A stretch of 64,000 nt of DNA from an uncultured Pseudomonadota bacterium. Lineage in GTDB: Bacteria > Pseudomonadota > Alphaproteobacteria > UBA9219. Shown here piece after piece: positions 1-8,521 of this stretch (position 1 is its first letter; every line of letters starts with the position of its first letter). The stretch is from positions 1 to 64,000 of the forward strand of contig CAIPYM010000053.1 in the NCBI GenBank assembly GCA_903869345.1, in the 5' to 3' direction. Both the position numbers and the translations under genes were made by a program. The notes under the pieces were generated by a model that did not search any database, was not told the DNA's origin, and saw only the letters and a program-made list of their open reading frames with translations.

Positions 1-120
1 AGGCTGGGTAGAGCGGTTCACGAATCCCTCGGGATTCCGGCTTTCGCCGGAATGACGGCTGAGGGGACGGGGCAAAAAAAGAAACGTCGTCCCGGCGAAG
101 GCCGGGACCTCGCGCCGCCG
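1..120. repeat. Family A palindromic repeat array, copy 1
   Basis: Two GC-rich hairpin units are visible: ATTCCGGC-TTTC-GCCGGAAT at 34-53 and GTCCCGGC-GAAG-GCCGGGAC at 89-108, joined by a spacer containing a G-rich run and an A-run. The first 32 bases (AGGCTGGGTAGAGCGGTTCA onward) recur almost unchanged at about 993-1025, so this array and the one at 905-1050 are copies of the same element. REP/BIME-like intergenic repeat; no coding potential. Confidence 0.85.
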
Positions 121-191
121 AGGAAGAGCCTCACGGCTCCCCGTCCCCAGCCGTCCCTCCCGCGTAAGGACGAGGGGAGGAGATGAGGGTT

Positions 192-728
192 TTAAAGATT
201 GAGAGCTGGGGCGAAAGGTGTTTTAACACCATTTCCAAGTCCGCCAGGTGTAGAGGGTTGAGGTATTGGCTGCAGCCATGTCTCATCCCCTGGTTCAACA
301 TGCTTCACCCCCGATCTCCTGTCGTCAGCAGACACTTCCCTGTAGCGATCAATGATTGCACGCTGATGCTCAAGGGGCAGCACATTATTGTCAATGCTTG
401 CCAAGAATTCCTTTGCCGCGCCAGGTATCTGTGTACGTGTAAAGGACCCTGCTACGATCAAGTGGGGGAAAATTGGAGTTTGGCCATCAGCTCCTTTCAC
501 TCCAGGCTCTGTTGTCTGTGTGAGTGTCCAAGAACTTCCTTGTGCCTCGGTGATATTCCTGACACGTGCGTGCAAAAGATCCAGTTCTGTCTGTTCTACT
601 GCGTTCGAAGCAAGCTTTAGGATCAACCCAATCTCCGCTCCGATTGTGCGCCCTGTGCCCTGATCTCTCACCTCATGGATTTCCACGGCAGTGAGTGGAG
701 TGCTTTCTAACCGTAAACTATAGTGCAT
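192..728 (-). CDS. Hypothetical protein, orphan between repeat arrays
   Basis: A 178-residue protein I do not recognise. The ATG at 728 is preferred because GGAGG lies 5 bases upstream; a second ATG four codons earlier is possible. The protein has no signal peptide or membrane segment and no cysteine. The N-terminal half is polar with alternating hydrophobic residues (start MHYSLRLESTPLTAVE); the C-terminal third is Pro/Gly-rich. The gene is more AT-rich than the surrounding housekeeping genes and sits between two copies of the family A array, suggesting acquired or mobile DNA. A competing + strand frame is open over 183-620 but lacks a ribosome binding site and reads as low-quality protein. 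Confidence 0.55.
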   Translation of the reverse strand: MHYSLRLESTPLTAVEIHEVRDQGTGRTIGAEIGLILKLASNAVEQTELDLLHARVRNITEAQGSSWTLTQTTEPGVKGADGQTPIFPHLIVAGSFTRTQIPGAAKEFLASIDNNVLPLEHQRAIIDRYREVSADDRRSGVKHVEPGDETWLQPIPQPSTPGGLGNGVKTPFAPALNL

Positions 729-904
729 TTTTTCCTCCATTAATCCTTAGATTTGGCCCCTCTCTGGTCACGAACACCATCTTACCCTACTCCCCTGCAA
801 TTAAAGAGCGGTAAATGCGGCCGTTGGCGCAACAAAAACGGAGGATGGAGGACAGGGGGCGGCTGGGCTCCAGTCGGGTCGTTGTCGTTGCGATACAGGA
901 AAAG

Positions 905-1050
905 CCCTTGGATTCCGGCTTCCGCCGGAATGACGGCGGAGGGGACGGGGCAAAAAGAGAAACGTCGTCCCGGCGAAGACCGGGACCTCGAGAGGCTGGG
1001 CAGAGCGGTTCACGAATCCCTCGGAATTCCGGCTTTCGCCGGAATGACGG
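905..1050. repeat. Family A palindromic repeat array, copy 2
   Basis: Three hairpin units: ATTCCGGC...GCCGGAAT at 912-931, GTCCCGGC...CCGGGAC at 967-986 and ATTCCGGC...GCCGGAAT at 1026-1045. The block 908-986 matches 30-108 (copy 1), including the G-rich/A-rich spacer. The remaining stretch 729-904 between the orphan gene and this array shows no gene I can support. An open frame runs through the array into the downstream amidohydrolase, but it is repeat sequence rather than protein. Confidence 0.85.
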
Positions 1051-1196
1051 TTTTCTCTTCTAAGCCCCAGCTTTCGCCGGGGGTTTTTGACTCCCCGTCC
1101 TGTCGCCCGCTAGAAGGTGTCTTCGGGTCGGCTCCTTCAAAGGGGTTGGCCTGGACGCGCGGTCGTCCCAAGTCCACACCGGAATCCGGAGGCCCC

Positions 1197-2648
1197 GTGA
1201 TCGTTGACGATACCCTCGAAATGCTGGCGTTCAACCTCAAGTTGGTCGGCCAGAAAACGCGCAAAAACGTCTTGGTCAGCATCGGGACGCCTACGGATAA
1301 GGAGCGGCTCTTGCCCTCCATCCGGCGTCTGGTGGACCTGGGCAACGTGGCGCTCTACGCGACGCACGGCACGAGCCAGTTTTTGACGACCAGCGGCGTC
1401 GCCAACCAAGAGCTTTTCAAAATCGCGGAAAAGAAGGAGCCCAACATCCGGTCCTTCCTCGCGGGCGACCGGTTTGATTGCGTCATCAACATTCTGGTGG
1501 GCGACCACACCGACGAAACCAGCGACAACCGCTTGATCCGCACCGCGTGCATCGAGCACGGCATTCCGCTCATCACGGACTTGGAGGTGGCCGCCGAGAC
1601 CATCCGTTCGCTCGTGTCCGTGGCCGAGCGCAGCCGCGAGGTGTTCCGCTACAAAATCGCGGACCCCGAGCGCCCCTGGGATGCGCGGGCGCATTTTCTG
1701 CAGCATGTGGCCGACCTCGGCGGGTTTGCGTGCTACCACGCGCACTTTGATCGGGCCTACATGATGACGCGCGAGAACCTGAAACTCGCGCACATTGATA
1801 TGCAGAAAAAGTGGGACCTCGTGCGGTATTTCAAGGAGAACTTCACGCCCGAAGACTTGATCATGCGCATGTCCCGGTGCCTGGAGACAATGATCCGGCA
1901 AGGCGTCACGGCGTGCCGCACGCACGTGGACGCGGACAAGACCGTGGGGCTCATGTGCCTGGAGGCGGCGCTGGAGGTGAAAAAACTGTTCGCGGGCCGC
2001 ATTCGGTTTCAGATCAGCTTGCAACCCGCGCAGGGGCTGCTCGACCCCGAATCGCGGGCGTTTTACGCCAAGGCCGCCGAGCGTGCGGACTTTCTGGGGG
2101 GCTTGCCCTCGCGCGATCGCCCAACGCCCGAGAAGCACCTGGACATTCTGATGGACCTTGCCAAGAACCTCGGCAAAGGGGTGGACGTCCACATTGACCA
2201 GGAAAACAACCCCGACGAAAACGAGACGGAGCTGCTCGCCCTCAAGACGATCGAACACGGCCTGGAAGGACGCGTGCAGGGCATTCATGCGATCTCGCTG
2301 GCCAGCAAGCCGGAGCACGAACAAGACCGCATCTTCGCCCTGATGAAAGACGCGGGGCTGGCTGTCATCATCTGCCCCTCGGCGGCGCTCAGCATGAAGG
2401 CACTGCCCAAGTACGCACCCTTGCACAACTCCATCGCGCCCATGCCGCGCCTGCTGGAGGCCGGAATCCCGGTCTACCTCGGCGTGGACAACATCCACGA
2501 TGTCTACATGCCGCTCGTGGATGGCGACCTCTGGTACGAGTGCCGCACGATGATGGAAGCCTGCCGATTCTACGACACCGAGCGTGTTGCATCCCTCGCC
2601 TGCGACAAGCGCGGGTTTGAGGTGGGAACAGTAGGCGTTGTTGGCTGA
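1197..2648 (+). CDS. MGS-like domain fused to metal-dependent amidohydrolase, 3' truncated
   Basis: A 483-residue protein. Residues about 22-145 resemble the methylglyoxal-synthase-like domain found at the C-terminus of CarB (conserved patterns LYATHGTSQFL, FDCVINILVGD, IRTACIEHGIP). Residues about 165-483 form an amidohydrolase barrel of the cytosine deaminase type with metal ligands HAHFD (181-185), His332 (VHIDQ), His364 (GIHAIS) and Asp431 (GVDNIHD), so the active site looks intact. The likely reaction is hydrolytic deamination or ring opening of a nucleobase-like substrate; the substrate is unknown. Start: GTG at 1197 with GGAGG four bases upstream; the longer open frame back to 753 is repeat DNA. 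The C-terminus stops right after the last helix of the barrel (MMEACRFYDTERVASLACDK) without the usual closing beta segment, and composition changes at about 2620, so the 3' end has probably been lost. Confidence 0.75.
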   Translation: MIVDDTLEMLAFNLKLVGQKTRKNVLVSIGTPTDKERLLPSIRRLVDLGNVALYATHGTSQFLTTSGVANQELFKIAEKKEPNIRSFLAGDRFDCVINILVGDHTDETSDNRLIRTACIEHGIPLITDLEVAAETIRSLVSVAERSREVFRYKIADPERPWDARAHFLQHVADLGGFACYHAHFDRAYMMTRENLKLAHIDMQKKWDLVRYFKENFTPEDLIMRMSRCLETMIRQGVTACRTHVDADKTVGLMCLEAALEVKKLFAGRIRFQISLQPAQGLLDPESRAFYAKAAERADFLGGLPSRDRPTPEKHLDILMDLAKNLGKGVDVHIDQENNPDENETELLALKTIEHGLEGRVQGIHAISLASKPEHEQDRIFALMKDAGLAVIICPSAALSMKALPKYAPLHNSIAPMPRLLEAGIPVYLGVDNIHDVYMPLVDGDLWYECRTMMEACRFYDTERVASLACDKRGFEVGTVGVVG

Positions 2649-3736
2649 TAAGGAATCCATCCAGGAGGTTCAAGCCTTTTGACGGCGGGTTGCTGGGTTC
2701 CCTCGGGCGTTTGGTAAACGCCGAGCCCACCGAGGAGATTGTGAAGGTAAATGCCCTCGAGTGATTCAGGCAAAAACCTTTGGTCTTCTTCCAATGTTTG
2801 AGCATTATGGAGGACGTCTAATATAGGATTTCCTGACGATGGTGAGCCAGGTGTGTTCATGGCTCGCCGTATATTGCCCCAGGCTGCTTGGAGGGCAGAG
2901 GCGGGAGGTTGAGATGCGCTGTGTACATCTTGTGGCATAAAAGCAAGATTGGCGTATTCGTCATTGTTGGTAATGGCATACATAGCGCGTAGGGAGCGAA
3001 ACGCGGGTTCAAAGCGTTCAGCGAGCCTCGAGTTGATGTGACGCACGGTATCGTACGCTATCGCGTCAGCTCTGTATTCATCACTGTATCGAATGTGGGC
3101 GACCTCATGTGCAAGGCTCCATAGTCGTCCATACAAAAGGGCATCATGCGAAAATGACATGGCAATCGTGTGCGGTGCAAAGGCGGCTAGCCCTGTAAGT
3201 GACTTTATGGACGGTACGACATCGTGTGGAGTGACGATGAGACGCAGTACGTTTGCGCCGGCTCCAAGCATAAATGTAGGTGATTGTTCGAAAGATTTAT
3301 CTTTTTTGCACAGTTTTTGTGCCGATTCCTCCCATGATTTTTGTAATCCAGCGGGGGCTCTTTGTGGAAAGAGAGCCTTAAATCCGTTTGTGCATTGTTC
3401 TTTATTTCCTGAGCTGATTCCATGAGTGATGTTTGCGGTGTGTTCGTTTGGGGTCGTAATAATAATTGTCGATTTTTCATTTGGAATAACATATTTAATA
3501 ACACGTGCGATCTCATTTCGCCAATTAATGTTTGAACTCACATAAACTCTTGGTAGATTGAAGCCTAAGGGTACGGAGCCCATTTTTGTTGGAGGTGTAA
3601 CGACTTGAGCTGAAGTGGGGCTCCCTCTGGGTGTCGTGTGTGGGGTCGGAGCCGCATTCACACCCATGGGTGTCGCTAACGCCATGGCAGCAGCTAGGAA
3701 AGCTCCATGCACAAGAGAAGAACGTTGCCAAGACAT
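2570..3736 (-). CDS. Putative secreted zinc metalloprotease (HExxH)
   Basis: A 388-residue protein starting with a signal peptide (basic start, hydrophobic AFLAAAMALATPMG, probable cleavage after VNA). A zinc-protease signature HEVAH lies at about 210-214, followed by Glu220 in the segment YSDEYRADAIAYD, which fits an HExxH...E(xx)AD arrangement of gluzincin-type peptidases. The rest is not recognised. ATG at 3736 has GAGG seven bases upstream; a TTG one codon earlier is less likely. The gene is distinctly AT-rich. Its last ~15 codons (NPRLSQARDATRSVS) are the antisense of the amidohydrolase gene, so this reading frame runs across a recombination junction and its natural C-terminus may have been replaced. 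Likely acquired. Confidence 0.65.
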   Translation of the reverse strand: MSWQRSSLVHGAFLAAAMALATPMGVNAAPTPHTTPRGSPTSAQVVTPPTKMGSVPLGFNLPRVYVSSNINWRNEIARVIKYVIPNEKSTIIITTPNEHTANITHGISSGNKEQCTNGFKALFPQRAPAGLQKSWEESAQKLCKKDKSFEQSPTFMLGAGANVLRLIVTPHDVVPSIKSLTGLAAFAPHTIAMSFSHDALLYGRLWSLAHEVAHIRYSDEYRADAIAYDTVRHINSRLAERFEPAFRSLRAMYAITNNDEYANLAFMPQDVHSASQPPASALQAAWGNIRRAMNTPGSPSSGNPILDVLHNAQTLEEDQRFLPESLEGIYLHNLLGGLGVYQTPEGTQQPAVKRLEPPGWIPYQPTTPTVPTSNPRLSQARDATRSVS

Positions 3737-3884
3737 CAAATCGCCTCACTGTTCCATTTTATGCGAAAAAACTGAAGAAAAAGTAACGTTTCCATGAAAA
3801 ATACTTCAACACATCGGCCAGCTTGACCTTCAGCCCGCGAACGGACAAAACCGGGCGCATCTTTCCTTCTCTTGGAGCCTCCCC

Positions 3885-4760
3885 ATGATCCAACCCGTTC
3901 GCCAAGCCGTGTTTCCCGTTGCGGGTCTCGGGAGCCGCTTTCTGCCCGCGACGAAGGCCATGCCGAAGGAGATGCTCACGCTCGTGGACCGTCCGCTCAT
4001 TCAGCACGCGGTGGACGAGGCCAAGGCCGCTGGGATCGAGCGGTTTATTTTTGTGACCAGCCGGGGCAAGGGCTCGTTGGAGGATCACTTCGACGCGAAC
4101 AACGACTTGCGCCGGTCGCTCGAAAGCCGGGGGAAAAAGCGCGAGATTGAACTTTTGGACATGACCGAGATTGAATCGGGGCGGTTGGTGTTCACGCGCC
4201 AGCGCGAGCCTCTGGGCCTGGGGCATGCCGTGTGGTGCGCTCGGCATTTGGTGAACAACGAGCCCTTTGCGGTGCTGCTGGCCGACGACGTGGTGTTGGC
4301 CAAGAAGCCCTGTTTGCAGCAGATGATGGGGGCGTACGCGACCGTCGGCGGGAACGTGCTGGCCGTCGTGGACGTGCCGCGCGAGCACACGAGCCGTTAC
4401 GGGATTCTGGACGTCGCCAAGACCGACGGGCGCTTGGCCACGGTGAAGGGCCTGGTGGAAAAGCCGAAACCCGAGGACGCGCCGTCCACGCTTTCGGTCA
4501 TTGGGCGGTACATCCTGCAGCCCGACATTTTCAACAAACTGGAGGCCAAAAAAGCGGGCGCAGGCGGCGAGATTCAGCTGACCGACAGCATCGCGCAACT
4601 GATCGGCGAGCAACCCGTTCACGGATTTCGGTATGAGGGCGAGCGCTACGACTGTGGCGACCGCGTGGGATTCATCGAGGCCAACGCCGCCTTCGCCCTC
4701 GCTCACCCCGAAATTGGCAGCAAAGTCCGCGTCGCCCTGAAGAGGTTGTTGGAGACGTAA
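3885..4760 (+). CDS. galU: UTP-glucose-1-phosphate uridylyltransferase
   Basis: Makes UDP-glucose from UTP and glucose-1-phosphate for surface polysaccharides and lipids; cytoplasmic. The 291-residue length is normal. The N-terminal nucleotide-binding signature is clear (AGLGSRFLPATKAMPKEML, residues about 13-31), followed by the LADDV metal-binding region and the VEKPKPEDAPS substrate segment. The C-terminal GFRYEGERYDCGDRVGF motif is typical of bacterial GalU. GGAG lies eight bases before the ATG. It stands alone, flanked upstream by the AT-rich metalloprotease islet and downstream by the convergent pth; a hairpin terminator follows. Confidence 0.96.
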   Translation: MIQPVRQAVFPVAGLGSRFLPATKAMPKEMLTLVDRPLIQHAVDEAKAAGIERFIFVTSRGKGSLEDHFDANNDLRRSLESRGKKREIELLDMTEIESGRLVFTRQREPLGLGHAVWCARHLVNNEPFAVLLADDVVLAKKPCLQQMMGAYATVGGNVLAVVDVPREHTSRYGILDVAKTDGRLATVKGLVEKPKPEDAPSTLSVIGRYILQPDIFNKLEAKKAGAGGEIQLTDSIAQLIGEQPVHGFRYEGERYDCGDRVGFIEANAAFALAHPEIGSKVRVALKRLLET

Positions 4761-4786
4761 GCAAGGATCTTGTCCGAGTCACGAGG

Positions 4787-4807
4787 AGAGGGGAACGTTC
4801 CCTCTTT
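4787..4807 (+). terminator. Terminator after galU
   Basis: Inverted repeat AGAGGG (4787-4792) and CCCTCT (4800-4805) with a 7-base loop, followed by a short T run. It lies 27 bases after the galU stop and before the convergent pth gene. Confidence 0.55.
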
Positions 4808-4866
4808 GCTCCTCCCCCGTCATCAGCCCTGTTGAAAGGGGGGGGTCAGACCCCTCCCCTCACCCG

Positions 4867-5481
4867 TCAATCGCGAGGTCCCGGAGGGGGCTCCAGATCC
4901 TCGCCAAGGGCTTCCCGCACATGGCGCAAAAACGCCTCCCGCTCACCCCGCACAAGCAGGGGAAACGCGGTCGGAAGAACCTCCAACAACGGCTGAACCC
5001 ACGTTTTCTCGTCATGACCTGAAAAGGGCCCCAAGACGTAATCCGTCACAGCATCCTGCCGCCCCGGACCTGGGTGGCCGATGCCCATCCGCACGCGCTC
5101 ATAGTCGGGCCCCAGCGCCGCATCCAGCGATTTTAGGCCGTTGTGCCCGCCCGCGCCCCCTCCCCGCTTGACCTTGACCCGCCCCGGCACCAAATCCAGA
5201 TCATCGTGCAAAACGATCAGGGCCACGGGGGTCAGCCGGAAAAAGCGGAGCGCTTGGACCACCGCCTGCCCCGAGAGGTTCATCATCGTCATGGGCTTGA
5301 GCAGCAGGCACGGAATCCCGGCCAGCACAGCGCTGCAGACCGCCGCGTCAAACTTCGCGCTCCACCGTGCTCCGGGAGGGGCAAGTGTCTCCACCCCCCG
5401 GAACCCGATGTTGTGCCGCGTCCGCGCGTACGCCGCCCCCGGATTACCAAGCCCTACAATCAGACGCTCAGGCTGAGTCAT
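4867..5481 (-). CDS. pth: Peptidyl-tRNA hydrolase
   Basis: Recycles peptidyl-tRNA released prematurely from ribosomes by cleaving the ester bond. The 204-residue protein carries family motifs: GLGNPG with Asn13, catalytic His23 in RTRHNIGF, the KPMTMMNLSGQAV segment, HDDLDL with the helper Asp, and the Gly-rich RGGGAGGHNGLKSL loop. Last gene of a prs-rplY-pth order on the - strand, only 27 bases after rplY, the usual partner of pth in proteobacteria. No strong Shine-Dalgarno precedes the ATG, consistent with coupling to rplY. Confidence 0.96.
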   Translation of the reverse strand: MTQPERLIVGLGNPGAAYARTRHNIGFRGVETLAPPGARWSAKFDAAVCSAVLAGIPCLLLKPMTMMNLSGQAVVQALRFFRLTPVALIVLHDDLDLVPGRVKVKRGGGAGGHNGLKSLDAALGPDYERVRMGIGHPGPGRQDAVTDYVLGPFSGHDEKTWVQPLLEVLPTAFPLLVRGEREAFLRHVREALGEDLEPPPGPRD

Positions 5482-5508
5482 GGCACACGCGGGGCCGCGA
5501 CGATGCCG

Positions 5509-6270
5509 TTATTTCTTCTTGGCCGGAGCCGCCTTGTCAGCCGCCGCTGGAGCCGCCGCTGCCGCTCCCGCCTTGGCACCTGCCGCTGGAGCCGCTGCCG
5601 CATCGGTTGCCGCACCTTCCGCCGCCGTTGCCGCCTCCGCCGTCGCAGCAGCCGCCGCCGCTTCTTGCGCTTCGGACCGGATGGCCGAAGGCACCGCGAT
5701 GGTCGCGATGGTGTAGCCCTTCTCCGCCGAGGTAAACGCCGCGCCTTCCGGCAGCTTCAACGATTCCAAATGGATGGCATCACCAATGTCACGACCTTCC
5801 AGACTGACCTCAAACGCCTCGGGAATCTTGTCCGGAGCGCAGAGAATCGCGATCTCGTGGTGCACGATATTGAGCGTACCTCCGCGCTTGATCCCCGGAG
5901 CCTTGTCCGCGTCGATGAAGTGAACCGGCACCGCCACGCGCACTTTCGTGCTGGACGAAACGCGCAGGAAATCCACGTGAATCGGCTTGTCCGACACGGG
6001 ATCGAACTGCGCGTCACGCGGAAGGACGCGGTGCTTTTGCCCTTCGACGTCCACATCAAACAAGTGGGTGAAGAATCCGGAGCGCACGACATGCCGCGCC
6101 AAAACGGTTTCGGCCAAGCTGATCGCCATCGGCGCTTGCTTGGCCCCGTAAATCACGGCGGGCACGCGACCCGCACGGCGGAGCGCATGGGAGGAGCCTT
6201 TGCCCGCTTTGCCGCGCTTTTCAGCTTCGAGCGTGGTGGTCGACGGAACGTTTTCTTTGTGCGTGGTCAT
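5509..6270 (-). CDS. rplY: 50S ribosomal protein L25/general stress protein Ctc
   Basis: Binds 5S rRNA in the large subunit. The 253-residue product is the long Ctc-type: an L25 beta domain (about 1-100, with GKAGKGSSHALRRAGRVPAVIYG) and a TL5-like C-terminal domain (about 100-190). The last ~45 residues are a low-complexity Ala-rich tail with scattered acidic residues ending in AKKK, a common feature of alphaproteobacterial L25. AGGGG lies before the ATG. Followed immediately by pth. Confidence 0.95.
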   Translation of the reverse strand: MTTHKENVPSTTTLEAEKRGKAGKGSSHALRRAGRVPAVIYGAKQAPMAISLAETVLARHVVRSGFFTHLFDVDVEGQKHRVLPRDAQFDPVSDKPIHVDFLRVSSSTKVRVAVPVHFIDADKAPGIKRGGTLNIVHHEIAILCAPDKIPEAFEVSLEGRDIGDAIHLESLKLPEGAAFTSAEKGYTIATIAVPSAIRSEAQEAAAAAATAEAATAAEGAATDAAAAPAAGAKAGAAAAAPAAADKAAPAKKK

Positions 6271-6372
6271 GGTGGTGTCCCCTTAACGTGTCTGGAAGAT
6301 GGCTTTTGATCGGCCTCCAGGGGTGCCGAACGAAAGGCGCGAACGTCATGGCCCGCCGCGCAAGGCCTTTGG

Positions 6373-6392
6373 GTCCCCAGGACCTGGGGGCC
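6373..6392 (-). terminator. Hairpin between prs and rplY
   Basis: A near-perfect palindrome, CCCCAGG (6375-6381) with CCTGGGG (6383-6389), lies at the 3' edge of prs on the - strand. It has no T-run, so it could be an RNA-processing or stabilising hairpin or a weak terminator that lowers transcription into rplY-pth. Confidence 0.4.
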
Positions 6393-7349
6393 CTAGTTGA
6401 ACAAACTCGAAATCGAGGTCTCTCCGCTGATGCGCCGAATGGCCTCGGCCAAAAGCGGCGCGAGGCTGATATGACGAATCTTGGCCGAGGCCGCCGTTGC
6501 AGGCGTTGAGGGAATCGAATCCGTCACCACCAGTTCCTCCATCGGCGAGGCGTTGATCCGCGCCACGGCCTCGCCCGAAAACACACCGTGCGTCACGTAG
6601 GCCGAAACGCTCGTGGCCCCTGCCTCGCGCAGAGCCGTGGCCGCGTTGCAGAGCGTCCCCGCGCTGTCCACAATATCATCCAGCATCACGCACACGCGAC
6701 CCTTCACGTCGCCGATGATGTTCATGACTTCCGATTCGCCCGCCTGCTCGCGCCGCTTGTCAATGATCGCCAAGTCCGCGCCGATGCGCTTGGCCAGCGC
6801 CCGCGCCCGCACAACCCCGCCCACATCCGGCGAGATAATCACCATGTCCTCGGGTTTGGTGCCCTTCTTCAGAACATGTTCTTGAAGATCGCGCACAAAC
6901 ACGGGCGCGGCGTGCAAGTTGTCCAAGGGGATATCGAAAAAGCCCTGAATTTGCCCCGCGTGCAAGTCCACGGTCAGCACGCGATGGGCCCCCGCCACCG
7001 TGATGAGGTTCGCGACCAGCTTGGCCGTGATGGGCGTTCGCGGCCCCGTGCGGCGATCCTGCCGTCCGTAGCCATAGTAAGGAACAACCGCCGTAATGCG
7101 CCGCGCCGAGCTCCGACGCAGCGTGTCGATCATGACAAGCAGCTCCATCAGGGAATCGTTGGCCGGAAAGCAGATCGGCTGAAGCACAAAGGCGTCTTCC
7201 CCGCGCACGTTGTCAAAGACTTCAACAAACACTTCCATGTCGGCAAACCGCCGAACGCTGGCCTCGGCAAGCGGAAGCCCCAACTGGCGCGCCATCTCTT
7301 CGGCCAAGGGGCGGTTGCTATTGCCCGCAAGAAGTTTGATGCCTGACAT
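6393..7349 (-). CDS. prs: Ribose-phosphate pyrophosphokinase
   Basis: Converts ribose-5-phosphate and ATP to PRPP, the precursor for purines, pyrimidines, histidine and NAD. The 318-residue length is standard. Visible motifs: the N-terminal [16 protein letters not shown], the flexible-loop region [10 protein letters not shown], the PRPP-binding [12 protein letters not shown] region, and the ribose-5-phosphate loop [13 protein letters not shown] (about 219-231). GAGGG is well placed before the ATG. A 9-bp hairpin lies in the 5' leader. Divergent from hisG, which uses PRPP, so the two neighbours are linked metabolically. Confidence 0.97.
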   Translation of the reverse strand: MSGIKLLAGNSNRPLAEEMARQLGLPLAEASVRRFADMEVFVEVFDNVRGEDAFVLQPICFPANDSLMELLVMIDTLRRSSARRITAVVPYYGYGRQDRRTGPRTPITAKLVANLITVAGAHRVLTVDLHAGQIQGFFDIPLDNLHAAPVFVRDLQEHVLKKGTKPEDMVIISPDVGGVVRARALAKRIGADLAIIDKRREQAGESEVMNIIGDVKGRVCVMLDDIVDSAGTLCNAATALREAGATSVSAYVTHGVFSGEAVARINASPMEELVVTDSIPSTPATAASAKIRHISLAPLLAEAIRRISGETSISSLFN

Positions 7350-7366
7350 CGCGTTTCCCTCACCCT

Positions 7367-7390
7367 AGCGCCTTGAGGACCCAAGGCGCT
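7367..7390 (-). promoter_or_regulatory. Leader hairpin of prs
   Basis: A perfect 9-bp inverted repeat AGCGCCTTG / CAAGGCGCT (7367-7375 and 7382-7390) with a 6-base loop ends 17 bases before the prs start, just ahead of its ribosome binding site. The position suggests an mRNA leader structure, possibly regulatory or stabilising; it lacks a T-tract for termination. Confidence 0.45.
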
Positions 7391-7514
7391 TCCGGGCAGG
7401 CGGTGTATACCAGCCCCCGAAGGAGCCTGTAAATCGGCTTTTTATTTGCCTTATTTGACCCCAGGGCGAGGGGTACGGTACGAAACGGGACGATCCACCA
7501 AACGGTGAGGGGTT

Positions 7515-8402
7515 ATGCGTCAAGATCGGCTTTGTATTGCACTTCAGAAAAGCGGCCGTCTGGCCGAGGAAAGCCTTGCGCTGCTCAAAGCGTGCGGGCT
7601 GCACATCGCACGCGGCAAGGACCAGCTGCTTGTGCGCGTGCGGGAGATTCCGCTGGACGTCCTGTTTGTGCGCGACGACGACATCCCCGCGTTCGTGAGC
7701 CGGGGAGTCTGCGGCCTCGGGATTGTTGGCGAAAACGTGTTTCAGGAGCGGCGTCTTGAAGACAGCTCTGGCTTCCACGCGACCATCCTGCAGCGCCTTG
7801 GCTTTTCCGCCTGCCGCCTCGCTTTGGCCGCGCCGGAGGAAGGCCCCATCACCACGCCCGAGACCCTCGCGGGCAAGACCGTGGCCACAACCTACCCGCA
7901 CCTTTTGGGCGCGTTTTTGCGCGAGCGCCATCTTGACGCGACGGTCCTGACGATGAACGGCTCGGTCGAGGTCGCTCCGCGCCTCAAGATCGCGGACGCT
8001 ATTTGCGACCTGGTGGCCTCGGGCGCCACGCTCGCCGCGAACGGTCTGCGGGAGATCACCACCGTCCTCAACAGCGAGGCCCTGCTGATCCGCCCGGACA
8101 TCCCCCTGTCGCCCGCGCACGAATCCGTCATCACGCGCCTTCTGACTCGCATCAAGGGCACCCTGCAGGCCGAGGACAGCAAATACATCATGCTGCACGC
8201 CCCGCGCGACCATCTGGCCGCTATCACGGCGCTTTTGCCGGGGTGCGAGAGCCCGACGGTCCTGCCCCTCCAAGGGTCCCCCGACAAAGTGGCCGTCCAC
8301 GCCGTCTGCCGTGAGACCGTGTTCTGGGAGACGATGGAGCAGCTCAAAGCCGCCGGAGCAAGCTCCATCCTCATCCTGCCCATCGAAAAGATGATGGGGT
8401 AG
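7515..8402 (+). CDS. hisG: ATP phosphoribosyltransferase, long form
   Basis: First enzyme of histidine synthesis: couples ATP and PRPP to phosphoribosyl-ATP. The 295-residue length and a C-terminal extension (from about residue 215, ending in GASSILILPIEKMMG) identify the long hexameric form with its own ACT-like regulatory domain, so hisZ is not expected. Motifs: ALQKSGRLAEESLALL near the start, the GLGIVGENVF segment, and the PRPP-binding loop ICDLVASGATLAANGL (about 157-172). Start ATG is preceded by GAGGGG. No other his genes are adjacent. Confidence 0.95.
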   Translation: MRQDRLCIALQKSGRLAEESLALLKACGLHIARGKDQLLVRVREIPLDVLFVRDDDIPAFVSRGVCGLGIVGENVFQERRLEDSSGFHATILQRLGFSACRLALAAPEEGPITTPETLAGKTVATTYPHLLGAFLRERHLDATVLTMNGSVEVAPRLKIADAICDLVASGATLAANGLREITTVLNSEALLIRPDIPLSPAHESVITRLLTRIKGTLQAEDSKYIMLHAPRDHLAAITALLPGCESPTVLPLQGSPDKVAVHAVCRETVFWETMEQLKAAGASSILILPIEKMMG

Positions 8403-8521
8403 CCGACCAAAAGACAGGAATCAGCAATGGTCCTGAATCGTGAACCCAGGCTGTCAACACCCGCAACGTTGGACAGCCCTGGCCGCTTGATGCTGCGGCG
8501 CGGCTATGACAGGGTGCGGCC

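Noticed and set aside
183-620. Open + strand frame opposite the orphan gene
   Set aside because: Cys/Trp-rich, biologically unlikely protein without ribosome binding site; the - strand frame has a clear GGAGG.
905-1050. Possible CRISPR array
   Set aside because: The repeats alternate in orientation and have irregular, conserved spacers; no cas genes are present.
753-1196. N-terminal extension of the amidohydrolase frame back to 753
   Set aside because: The extra 148 codons translate the family A repeat array and have no family similarity; GTG 1197 has a proper ribosome binding site.
1137-2660. 507-codon - strand open frame over the amidohydrolase gene
   Set aside because: Shadow frame of a GC-rich gene: His/Arg/Val-rich composition and no recognisable motif.
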